From: Chlamydiota bacterium
Lineage (GTDB): Bacteria; Chlamydiota; Chlamydiia; Chlamydiales; JAJFMI01
Direction of reading: 5' to 3'
Assembly: GCA_021772235.1 (NCBI GenBank)
Contig: JAJFMI010000005.1
Coordinates: 1-13,265 of the forward strand
Length of the DNA: 13,265 nucleotides
Shown in pieces: positions 1 through 4,762 of the stretch (position 1 is the first letter of the stretch; every line of letters starts with the position of its first letter). The notes beneath the pieces are model-generated. The model worked only from the letters and a program-made list of their open reading frames with translations. It ran no database searches and had not been told where the DNA came from. The translations under genes were made by a program, and so were the position numbers.

Positions 1-116
1 CCTACAATCGTAGTGAAATCTTCCTGTTTTGGTTCCTTCAGCCTTGCAACGATAAAACCTGTATCATCACTACCAAAAACAATCCGCTCAACAACGCCAA
101 TAACTTGCTCTTCCAT
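1..116 (-). CDS. RecD2-like helicase (exodeoxyribonuclease V alpha-type), N-terminal fragment
   Basis: Only the first 38 codons are in the window; the gene continues past the left edge. The peptide starts MEEQVIGVVERIVF and continues with a DDTGFIVARLK segment. This matches the start of RecD2 / RecD-like SF1B helicases, where an N-terminal OB-like domain opens with 'G.(I/V)E.I.F....GF.VARL'. RecD2 enzymes are 5'-3' DNA helicases in repair and recombination that act without RecBC. The helicase motifs are outside the window, so the call rests on this N-terminal signature alone. The ATG at 114-116 is preceded on the minus strand by a TAGGAG Shine-Dalgarno about 9 bases upstream, which supports the start. 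It is divergent from the YbaK-like gene, with a 91-bp gap. Confidence 0.72.
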   Translation of the reverse strand, partial: MEEQVIGVVERIVFGSDDTGFIVARLKEPKQEDFTTIV

Positions 117-170
117 TATTACAAAAATACTCCTAACCAATTAAAAATGAAAGGGACAGTAGGGAGCTCA

Positions 171-200
171 TTGCGAAGAAAAAGGATAATTATTTATACT
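171..200 (+). promoter_or_regulatory. Candidate sigma70-type promoter of the YbaK-like gene
   Basis: A -35 box TTGCGA (171-176), an 18-bp spacer and a -10 box TATACT (195-200) lie directly upstream of the ATG at 208. Transcription from this -10 should start at about 207-208, on the start codon itself, so the mRNA would be leaderless. No Shine-Dalgarno stands at normal distance; the nearest AAGGAT is about 20 bases away. Confidence 0.5.
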
Positions 201-207
201 GTGTGTT

Positions 208-762
208 ATGACGTATACAGCCTTAGAGTTTTTTCCAGCTATTATAAGAGGGGATCTTGTTTGTGATTCGATTAGCGAATTCCTAAATAAATCCAAAGAT
301 GATGCTCAAAAAGAAGAAGTTGAAGTTGCTGAAATTAATCCCGCCCATGCTGGTGGAAACGATTTTTGCCGCGAATATGGAATTCCTATTGAGGAAGGGG
401 CTAACTGTGTAATTGTCAAAGCTACTCGAGGTAGTATTTCAACAATTGCAGCGTGTGTTGCACCAGTGAATCACCGCATTGATTTTAACGGAGTGGTACG
501 AAAGACATTAAATGCTCGTCGTGTTTCTCTTTTGCCTGTCGAAGAAGTGTTAGAAGCGACTGGGATGGAATATGGCAGTATTACACCTTTTGGTCTTCCT
601 GCTGACTGGGTTATCCTCCTCGACAGCAGACTTCTATTTCCCATAAAAATTGTGGTAGGGGCTGGTCTATTAAAATCAAAAATCCGTTTACCGGGCAAGA
701 TGTTAGCGGATCTTCCTAATGCACAGGTGGTTGAGAATTTAGCCGCTCCGAAAGAACTTTAA
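208..762 (+). CDS. YbaK/EbsC-family aminoacyl-tRNA deacylase (trans-editing)
   Basis: This 184-aa protein belongs to the YbaK/ProX/EbsC fold, whose members hydrolyse mischarged tRNAs such as Ala- or Cys-tRNA(Pro) in the cytosol. Family hallmarks visible are a beta-strand with a conserved lysine (CVIVKATRG, K71), the segment KTLNARRVSLLPVEEVLEATGMEYG split around residues 99-123, TPFGLPADWVILLD (126-139), and the Gly-rich strand VVGAGLLKSKIRLPG (149-163). The GMEYG..TPFGLPADW pattern resembles the longer YbaK group I recall from Actinobacteria and other free-living bacteria, rather than the compact E. coli YbaK. The ATG at 208 has no Shine-Dalgarno, and an in-frame stop lies upstream at 187-189, so leaderless translation from 208 is the simplest model. 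It stands alone between the recD2-like gene and tRNA-Asn. Its exact amino-acid specificity cannot be read from sequence. Confidence 0.85.
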   Translation: MTYTALEFFPAIIRGDLVCDSISEFLNKSKDDAQKEEVEVAEINPAHAGGNDFCREYGIPIEEGANCVIVKATRGSISTIAACVAPVNHRIDFNGVVRKTLNARRVSLLPVEEVLEATGMEYGSITPFGLPADWVILLDSRLLFPIKIVVGAGLLKSKIRLPGKMLADLPNAQVVENLAAPKEL

Positions 763-778
763 CCAAGTGGTTCTTTTT
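751..778 (+). terminator. Weak terminator-like hairpin overlapping the YbaK-like stop codon
   Basis: AAAGAAC (751-757) pairs perfectly with GTTCTTT (770-776) across a 12-base loop that contains the stop codon, followed by a short T run. The stem is short and AT-rich, so termination is probably modest. Confidence 0.4.
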
Positions 779-791
779 AGTACTTCTATCG

Positions 792-821
792 TTGCAGATA
801 AAGGCTGAAATTGGTTAGAAT
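792..821 (+). promoter_or_regulatory. Candidate promoter of tRNA-Asn
   Basis: TTGCAG (792-797), an 18-bp spacer and TAGAAT (816-821) give a good sigma70-type promoter. Transcription would start around 828-829, just before the mature tRNA 5' end at 832. Confidence 0.5.
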
Positions 822-831
822 AAGCCTATAT

Positions 832-903
832 TCCGGATTAGCTCAGCGGTAGAGCAGTGGACTGTTAATCCATTGGTCGCTAGTTCGAATCTAGCATCCG
901 GAG
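832..903 (+). tRNA. tRNA-Asn (anticodon GTT)
   Basis: A complete cloverleaf can be folded. The acceptor stem TCCGGAT (832-838) pairs with ATCCGGA (896-902), with discriminator G903. The D stem is GCTC/GAGC (841-844 / 852-855). The anticodon stem GTGGA/TCCAT carries the loop CTGTTAA with anticodon GTT at 864-866. The T stem GCTAG/CTAGC (879-883 / 891-895) encloses TTCGAAT. The variable loop is 5 bases. The 3' CCA is not encoded and must be added by the CCA enzyme. The anticodon GTT reads Asn codons AAC and AAU. A strong terminator follows within 6 bases, so this is a single-tRNA transcription unit. Confidence 0.95.
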
Positions 904-908
904 AGTCT

Positions 909-940
909 AAGACCCCTCATTTGAGGGGTCTTTCTTTTTT
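909..940 (+). terminator. Strong rho-independent terminator after tRNA-Asn
   Basis: A perfect 10-bp stem AAGACCCCTC (909-918) / GAGGGGTCTT (923-932) with an ATTT loop is followed by a T-rich run to 940. It isolates the tRNA unit from the Fic cassette downstream. Confidence 0.9.
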
Positions 941-975
941 TATAAGTCCTTGTAAATCAAACGGTTACCATAAAT

Positions 976-1004
976 TGAGCTATAGGGTTGGTTTCTATAA
1001 CTCA
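976..1004 (+). promoter_or_regulatory. Operator-like palindrome O1 upstream of the Fic gene
   Basis: Half-sites TGAGCTATAG (976-985) and CTATAACTCA (995-1004) are inverted around a 9-bp spacer, with one asymmetric position. The same 10-N9-10 architecture recurs at 1020-1048 and 2449-2477, which marks it as a likely binding site for a dimeric regulator. Its right half overlaps the -35 region of the Fic promoter. The regulator is inferred, possibly the Fic protein's own winged helix. Confidence 0.65.
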
Positions 1005-1009
1005 AAATA

Positions 1010-1018
1010 TGCTATAAT
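1010..1018 (+). promoter_or_regulatory. Extended -10 promoter of the Fic-DUF952 operon
   Basis: TGCTATAAT is a perfect extended -10 element (TGn + TATAAT at 1013-1018). No good -35 box is present; TTGGTT at 988-993 would have a 19-bp spacer. It lies in the 15-bp gap between palindromes O1 and O2. The expected start near 1025 falls inside O2, so a protein bound at either palindrome would block it. Confidence 0.65.
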
Positions 1019-1019
1019 T

Positions 1020-1048
1020 TGAGTTATAGAACAGGGAGCTATAACTTA
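1020..1048 (+). promoter_or_regulatory. Operator-like palindrome O2, overlapping the start of the Fic gene
   Basis: TGAGTTATAG (1020-1029) and CTATAACTTA (1039-1048) are inverted around a 9-bp spacer, as in O1, with one mismatch. O2 begins 44 bp after O1, close to four helical turns, so two bound dimers would lie on roughly the same face of the DNA. It contains the Shine-Dalgarno (AGGGAG, around 1033-1038) and ends on the first base of the start codon. It could therefore act on transcription and, as RNA, on translation. The right half of O1 and the left half of O2 also form a perfect 13-bp inverted repeat (994-1006 / 1018-1030). Confidence 0.65.
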
Positions 1049-2148
1049 TGCTGTGGAATTGGGAACATAAAAATTGGCCACAATTTACCTATGATTCAGA
1101 TCAAATATCGCAGAGAGAAAAAGAGTTTCTTCTCGCTGTAGGCAAAGCGTCAGGCTGCTTGAAAAGCGTTAATGAAGGTGATTCTCGTAAACTTATTATT
1201 GAAATCTTAAGTTTGGAAGGTTTAGAAAGTGCGAAAATTGAAGGTGAAACTTTGGATCGTGAAAGCTTGCAATCTTCGATTAAACGGCACTTTGGACTCA
1301 ATTCAGCTCCAAAAAAGCCTAGCGTAAAAGAAGCTGGAATGGCGGAACTATTATGCAACGCATATGAAACCTTTGATAAACCACTTACTCATGAAATGCT
1401 AGGTCAATGGCACGCGCTTCTTTTTAAAGGGCGATCTGATGGCATTGAAATAGGGGAGTATCGTACGCATAAAGAACCGATGCAGATTGTTTCAAATCGG
1501 TATGGATCTTTGAAAGTATTTTTTGAAGCGCCTCCATCAAAGCAAGTGAAAAAAGAGATGGATGTTTTTATCAAATGGTTTAACGAGTCTCGAAAAAAAC
1601 TCTCTGCATTACAGCGAGCGGCAATCGCACATATTTATTTTGAAAGCATTCACCCTTTTGAAGATGGAAATGGTAGAATAGGACGCGTGCTAGTTGAGAA
1701 AATCCTTTCACAGAGTGTTGGAGAAGCGGTACTAGTTGCGATTTCCCACGTATTGAAAAAGAGAAAAAAGGAATATTATGAAGAACTACAAAAATGCAAT
1801 CTGAATTTAGATGCAACAGATTGGGTAGCGTTTTTTACACATGTGATTTTGCAGGCGCAGCAAGAATCAATAGAGAGAATATATTTTATTCTAACAAAAT
1901 CAAAAATGCTCGCAGCTCTATCTGAAAAACTGAATGCGAGACAAGAAAAAGTCCTCATAAGAATCTTTGCAGAAGGCGCTACTGGATTTAAGGGAGGCTT
2001 AAGCGCAAAAAATTACATGTCTATTGTAAAGTGCTCTCGAGCTACAGCGACTCGAGACTTGAATGAACTTGTTCATATCAAAGCATTAATTAAGGTCGGT
2101 GATCTACGTTATGCGCGTTATCTACTAAACATAAAAAACTGGAGATAA
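1048..2148 (+). CDS. Fic-domain AMPylase with DUF4172-like N terminus and C-terminal winged helix
   Basis: This 366-aa protein is predicted to transfer AMP (or another nucleotide moiety) from NTPs to protein hydroxyl groups. The Fic core motif HPFEDGNGRIGR is intact at residues 202-213, with H202 as catalytic base and D206/N208 and R210/R213 for metal and phosphate binding. The N terminus (WNWEHKNWPQFTYD, 3-16) matches the DUF4172 domain often fused to Fic. An inhibitory-helix motif (S/T)xxxE(G/N) reads SAKIEG at 61-66, so this is an N-terminally auto-inhibited class II Fic, with E65 the inhibitory glutamate. Residues about 295-360 (LNARQEKVL...SRATATRDLNEL) form a DNA-binding winged-helix domain. 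The start has AGGGAG at good spacing. It is the first gene of an operon with the DUF952 gene, whose ATG abuts its TAA. Palindromes O1 and O2 at its promoter suggest autoregulation, perhaps by its own winged helix. All catalytic residues are present, so it is probably active. The target is unknown. Confidence 0.9.
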   Translation: MLWNWEHKNWPQFTYDSDQISQREKEFLLAVGKASGCLKSVNEGDSRKLIIEILSLEGLESAKIEGETLDRESLQSSIKRHFGLNSAPKKPSVKEAGMAELLCNAYETFDKPLTHEMLGQWHALLFKGRSDGIEIGEYRTHKEPMQIVSNRYGSLKVFFEAPPSKQVKKEMDVFIKWFNESRKKLSALQRAAIAHIYFESIHPFEDGNGRIGRVLVEKILSQSVGEAVLVAISHVLKKRKKEYYEELQKCNLNLDATDWVAFFTHVILQAQQESIERIYFILTKSKMLAALSEKLNARQEKVLIRIFAEGATGFKGGLSAKNYMSIVKCSRATATRDLNELVHIKALIKVGDLRYARYLLNIKNWR

Positions 2149-2451
2149 ATGCATCTGTATAAAATTCTTTCTTTAAAAAACTGGCAGAATAGCCAGTCAC
2201 AAGAAATTCTTGCACTTTCTGATGACGACAAAGAGTTCATTCACTTTTCGACACAAGAGCAGCTTGAAAGGATTCTACAAAAATACTGGGCAGATGGAGC
2301 TGAGTACGTTGTATTGAAAGTGGATTCGGAAAAGCTTTTGGGTCGTCTTGTTTTTGAAGCGAATCCTGGAGGGGTAAATAAGTATTATCATTTATATGAC
2401 GGCTCTATTCCTCTGCAAGCCGTTGTCAATCAGTCTGTTGAGAAAAGATGA
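2149..2451 (+). CDS. DUF952-family protein, partner of the Fic AMPylase
   Basis: This 100-aa soluble protein has no signal or membrane segment. DUF952 hallmarks are IHFST at 31-35 followed by a helix (QEQLERILQKYW), a strand VVLKVDSEKL (54-63) in which DUF952 proteins typically have a 'D...L' strand, E70, and the terminal block YYHLYDGSIPLQAVV (79-93). The biochemical function of DUF952 is not established to my knowledge. I recall suggestions of a fold related to ADP-ribosyltransferases, which I could not verify here. The ATG starts directly after the Fic stop codon, with GGAG at 2141-2144 inside the Fic gene, so the two are very likely translationally coupled and made in a fixed ratio. This could be a second effector enzyme, a modulator of Fic, or an antidote; the sequence does not decide. 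Its stop codon TGA is the first three bases of palindrome O3. Confidence 0.8.
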   Translation: MHLYKILSLKNWQNSQSQEILALSDDDKEFIHFSTQEQLERILQKYWADGAEYVVLKVDSEKLLGRLVFEANPGGVNKYYHLYDGSIPLQAVVNQSVEKR

Positions 2452-2477
2452 GTTATAGAAACTTGTTCTATAGCTCA
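2449..2477 (+). promoter_or_regulatory. Operator-like palindrome O3 at the stop codon of the DUF952 gene
   Basis: TGAGTTATAG (2449-2458) and CTATAGCTCA (2468-2477) are inverted around 9 bp, the same design as O1 and O2. As RNA the site can also form a 12-bp hairpin (one G-U pair, 5-base loop), but no T run follows, so it is not a typical terminator. A regulator bound at O3 could loop to O1/O2 or act as a roadblock. Confidence 0.6.
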
Positions 2478-2493
2478 TAAAATGCTATTTCAT
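2449..2493 (+). repeat. Downstream copy of a 45-bp imperfect direct repeat bracketing the Fic-DUF952 cassette
   Basis: Bases 2449-2493 align without gaps to 976-1020 with 30 of 45 positions identical by hand count. The similarity covers the whole palindrome and runs on through ATGCTAT, the beginning of the extended -10 box upstream. The downstream copy thus resembles a decayed duplicate of the cassette's promoter-operator. The two copies enclose the two genes almost exactly. This may reflect a former tandem duplication, a lost next gene, or the ends of a mobile cassette. Confidence 0.5.
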
Positions 2494-2582
2494 GACTTTA
2501 GAAAAGTAAAATTTAATAATAAATTAATGTTTAGGATTTGAATGAAAAAAACATAACATGCACATGGTCAGTTACATGCGAA

Positions 2583-2646
2583 TGACCATTTTCAACCAAC
2601 ATTTAAAATAGTCGTGACCATTTTAAATGTTGGTTGAAAATAGTCA
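2583..2646. repeat. Large nested palindrome upstream of the AAA_14/DUF4143 ATPase gene
   Basis: A perfect 22-bp inverted repeat (2588-2609 with 2620-2641) extends to 31-bp arms with two mismatches, meeting at a 2-base centre (GT, 2614-2615). Each arm is itself partly self-complementary: GAC-x-ATTTT at its outer end against AAAAT-x-GTC at its inner end. An extra ATGGTCA lies upstream at 2564-2570, inverted relative to TGACCAT at 2583-2589 and 2615-2621. The right arm overlaps the predicted -35 box of the ATPase gene. It could be a compound operator, a transcript hairpin or a small MITE-like element. The 105 bp from 2478 to 2582 otherwise hold only AT-rich sequence with no gene I can see. Confidence 0.75.
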
Positions 2647-2662
2647 ATGTTTTTGATAGGAT
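2634..2662 (+). promoter_or_regulatory. Candidate promoter of the AAA_14/DUF4143 ATPase gene
   Basis: TTGAAA (2634-2639), a 17-bp spacer and TAGGAT (2657-2662) lie 20 bp before the ATG at 2683. The -35 box is inside the right arm of the palindrome, so binding there or cruciform formation would affect initiation. Confidence 0.45.
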
Positions 2663-2682
2663 AAAAGTGAAAGGAAGGAAAG

Positions 2683-3891
2683 ATGAAAAGGTTTTACTCT
2701 CAACTTATTCAAGAGCATTTTAGTTTGTATAGACAGATGCTTTTTATCATGGGGCCCAGGCAGGTGGGGAAAACAACGACTTGTGTTGAGTTAAAAAAAA
2801 AATACCCGCGGTTTTTTTACTTTTCTTGGGATAAGCTTGCTGATCGTCAAATTATCATATCCGGTGCAGATGTTGTTGCGGAAATCGCTGATTTGGATGG
2901 AACTCAACCAGGCAAGGCATTAATTGTATTTGACGAAATTCATAAATATCATGATTGGAAGAACTACCTTAAAGGATTATACGATAGCTATCCTCACCAA
3001 ATGCATATTTTAGTAACAGGTAGCGCTCGTTTAGATGTGTATAAAAAAGGTGGTGATAGTTTAATGGGTAGATATTTTCTATATCGTTTTCATCCGTTAA
3101 CAGTAGCCGAAATTTTGCATGCAAAATCGCGAGAAGAAGAAATAGTACCTGCAAAAAAAATCTCTGAAAAAAAATTTCAAACTTTATGGAATTATGGGGG
3201 ATTTCCTGATCCTTATCTTTTTGCAAATAAGCGACACTTTAACAGGTGGAAGGCGTTACGTTTTCAACATCTTTTTTATGAAGAAGTTCGAGATTTAACT
3301 CGGGTACGAGAGCTTTCTCAAATTGAAAATTTGGCACGAATTATTCAGTCGCAGGCAACAAAACAGTCAAATATCAATTCTCTCTCTAAGTTAATTCGAG
3401 CGAGTTACCCAACTGTCAGAGACTGGATTGATAAATTGACTTCTCTTTACTTCTGCTTTGAAGTAAAACCATGGTCAAAAAACATTGCTCGTTCTTTAAT
3501 TAAAGAGCGGAAAATCTATTTATGGGACTGGTCTGTTATTGAAGATAAGGGAGCGCGTGCGGAGAATTTCATTGCATCTCATCTATTAAAAGCTGTGCAT
3601 TTTTGGACAGATCACGGTTTGGGCACCTATGACCTTTACTATTTGCGTGATAAAGAAAAGCGTGAGGTAGATTTTCTTGTTACAAAGGATGAAAAGCCAT
3701 GGTTTTTAGTGGAGGCAAAATATAGTAACTCACAAAGCATTTCTCCTGCTTTAATATATTTTCAAAAAGCGACTGGGGCACCACATGCTTTTCAGGTTGT
3801 GATCGATCTTCCCTATGTTGATGTAGATTGTTTTTCGGAAAAACGTCCTGTTATTGTTCCTGCAAGAACCTTCCTTTCGCAGTTGGTGTGA
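2683..3891 (+). CDS. AAA_14 / DUF4143 family predicted ATPase with PD-(D/E)XK-like C-terminal domain
   Basis: This 402-aa protein is of normal length for the family. The N-terminal P-loop domain has Walker A GPRQVGKTT (24-32), Walker B ALIVFDEIHK (79-88) with D84/E85, and a sensor-1 strand ILVTGSARLD (109-118). These are typical of AAA_14 ATPases. The C-terminal DUF4143 part contains a PD-(D/E)XK-like arrangement: RAENFIASHLL (E294), REVDFLV (D330) and FLVEAKY (E344, K346), which could be a nuclease or a degenerate fold. A helix-turn-helix-like stretch (NINSLSKLIRASYPTVRDWIDKL) is visible as two halves around 230-252. The gene has AGGAAGGA before its ATG at 2683. Members of this family are common, often multi-copy and patchily distributed; their function is unknown, with defence or mobility roles proposed. 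Its last 79 bp overlap the dipeptidase gene on the other strand. Confidence 0.88.
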   Translation: MKRFYSQLIQEHFSLYRQMLFIMGPRQVGKTTTCVELKKKYPRFFYFSWDKLADRQIIISGADVVAEIADLDGTQPGKALIVFDEIHKYHDWKNYLKGLYDSYPHQMHILVTGSARLDVYKKGGDSLMGRYFLYRFHPLTVAEILHAKSREEEIVPAKKISEKKFQTLWNYGGFPDPYLFANKRHFNRWKALRFQHLFYEEVRDLTRVRELSQIENLARIIQSQATKQSNINSLSKLIRASYPTVRDWIDKLTSLYFCFEVKPWSKNIARSLIKERKIYLWDWSVIEDKGARAENFIASHLLKAVHFWTDHGLGTYDLYYLRDKEKREVDFLVTKDEKPWFLVEAKYSNSQSISPALIYFQKATGAPHAFQVVIDLPYVDVDCFSEKRPVIVPARTFLSQLV

Positions 3892-4742
3892 GTAATCCTT
3901 TGAATTTCATCAGGTGAAAGAATTGACTCAAGGATTTTAAGATAGCGCGGATAACAGCTGCTATTATCAAAGAGGGGAAAGAATGGTGAGGGGAGCAGCC
4001 AGGGTAGATCGAGTCCGCCAAAAAAATCAGCGCCAAGAGCAATGTGATCAAGGATTCCCAGCTTTTTTGCATGTTCGATCTGCTTGAGAAAGTAGTCGGG
4101 CGTGGGGCCGACAAATTCACGATAAAAATTCATACCGATAATGCCGTCGCGTTTGGTGATCTCTAAAGCAATCTCATCGGGAAGATTGCGCGGATGATCG
4201 GTGATGGCGCGAAAGTTTGAGTGGCTAGCTAGTAAAGGAATCTCATATTTGAGAAGATCATAAGCAAGGGCATCTGATGTATGGCTAAAATCAACCGGAA
4301 TACCCAGTTCGATCATTTTTTCAACTAGGATTTTGCCATCGGGTTTCAGTCCAACATCAGAACAGTTTCCACCTCCAAAGCGGTTTTCTTCTTTCCAGGT
4401 GAGGCCGATGTAGGCAAGAGGGCCTATTTCTTTCTGCCATTTTTCGAGGCGATTTAAGGCGTTTTCCAGAGGCTCGTTTTCTTCCGCTAAGCCGCAGGCG
4501 CTTTCAATTGCAGGAATCAGTTGCAACTCTTTTGTCTGGGGAAGTGTTTTGAAAATTTCTGCTTGTCGCGCGCCACAAGTTGAGGATCCAGGCTTGTTTT
4601 CTGTAAAAATTGCGAGAACTTGTTTACTCACGCCACCTTGTTTCATTTGTTCAAGCGAGCAGCGCGAAAGGGGATCGTATGGCGTGCGCTTTTCATCCAT
4701 TTCTAAATAAGCGAGTAAATCGCAGTGTAGATCTATAATCAT
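3813..4742 (-). CDS. Membrane-type dipeptidase, peptidase family M19
   Basis: This 309-aa zinc-dependent amidohydrolase cleaves dipeptides. The metal site of the M19 fold is visible: DLHCD at 4-8 (H6, D8), a bridging glutamate in IPAIESA (E80), DFSHTSD (H154), LLASHSNFRAI (H174), and GADFFGG (D239). The start MIIDLHCDLL places the first metal motif immediately at the N terminus, as usual for bacterial members, and there is no signal peptide, so it is probably cytosolic. In an intracellular bacterium it could help use host- or peptidoglycan-derived dipeptides. There is no Shine-Dalgarno before the ATG at 4742. The last roughly 20 residues (after about ERKVLA) lie in sequence that codes for the ATPase C terminus on the other strand and do not look like the normal M19 end. 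The native stop may have been replaced when the ATPase gene arrived. Confidence 0.88.
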   Translation of the reverse strand: MIIDLHCDLLAYLEMDEKRTPYDPLSRCSLEQMKQGGVSKQVLAIFTENKPGSSTCGARQAEIFKTLPQTKELQLIPAIESACGLAEENEPLENALNRLEKWQKEIGPLAYIGLTWKEENRFGGGNCSDVGLKPDGKILVEKMIELGIPVDFSHTSDALAYDLLKYEIPLLASHSNFRAITDHPRNLPDEIALEITKRDGIIGMNFYREFVGPTPDYFLKQIEHAKKLGILDHIALGADFFGGLDLPWLLPSPFFPLFDNSSCYPRYLKILESILSPDEIQRITHTNCERKVLAGTITGRFSEKQSTST

Positions 4743-4762
4743 AAAAATTTTATATAATAGGT
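4743..4762. promoter_or_regulatory. 20-bp divergent intergenic region with AT-rich -10-like elements
   Basis: Two start codons face away from each other with only 20 bp between. On the plus strand TATAAT (4753-4758) lies 4 bases before the ATG at 4763. On the minus strand TATAAA/TATATA-type hexamers lie about ten bases before the dipeptidase ATG. Neither side has a proper Shine-Dalgarno (only AGG at 4759-4761). Both mRNAs would be leaderless, or the promoters lie inside the opposite genes. I found no convincing -35 boxes. Confidence 0.35.

Noticed and set aside
976..1048. CRISPR-like repeats, because similar units recur several times
   Set aside because: The units are inverted pairs with fixed 9-bp spacing near a promoter, there are only three sites, and no array or cas genes exist.
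2149..2451. Classical Fic antitoxin (FicA/VbhA type) as the partner gene
   Set aside because: VbhA-type antitoxins carry the inhibitory (S/T)xxxE(G/N) helix. Here that motif is inside the Fic protein itself, and the partner has DUF952 motifs instead.
2583..2646. Rho-independent terminator of the Fic-DUF952 operon
   Set aside because: The stem is long but AT-rich and no T run follows on either strand. Its position over the next gene's -35 fits regulation or a mobile repeat better.
832..3900. Genomic island integrated in tRNA-Asn with flanking attachment repeats
   Set aside because: I looked for a second copy of the tRNA 3' end (TTCGAATCTAGC part) downstream and found none, and no integrase gene is present.
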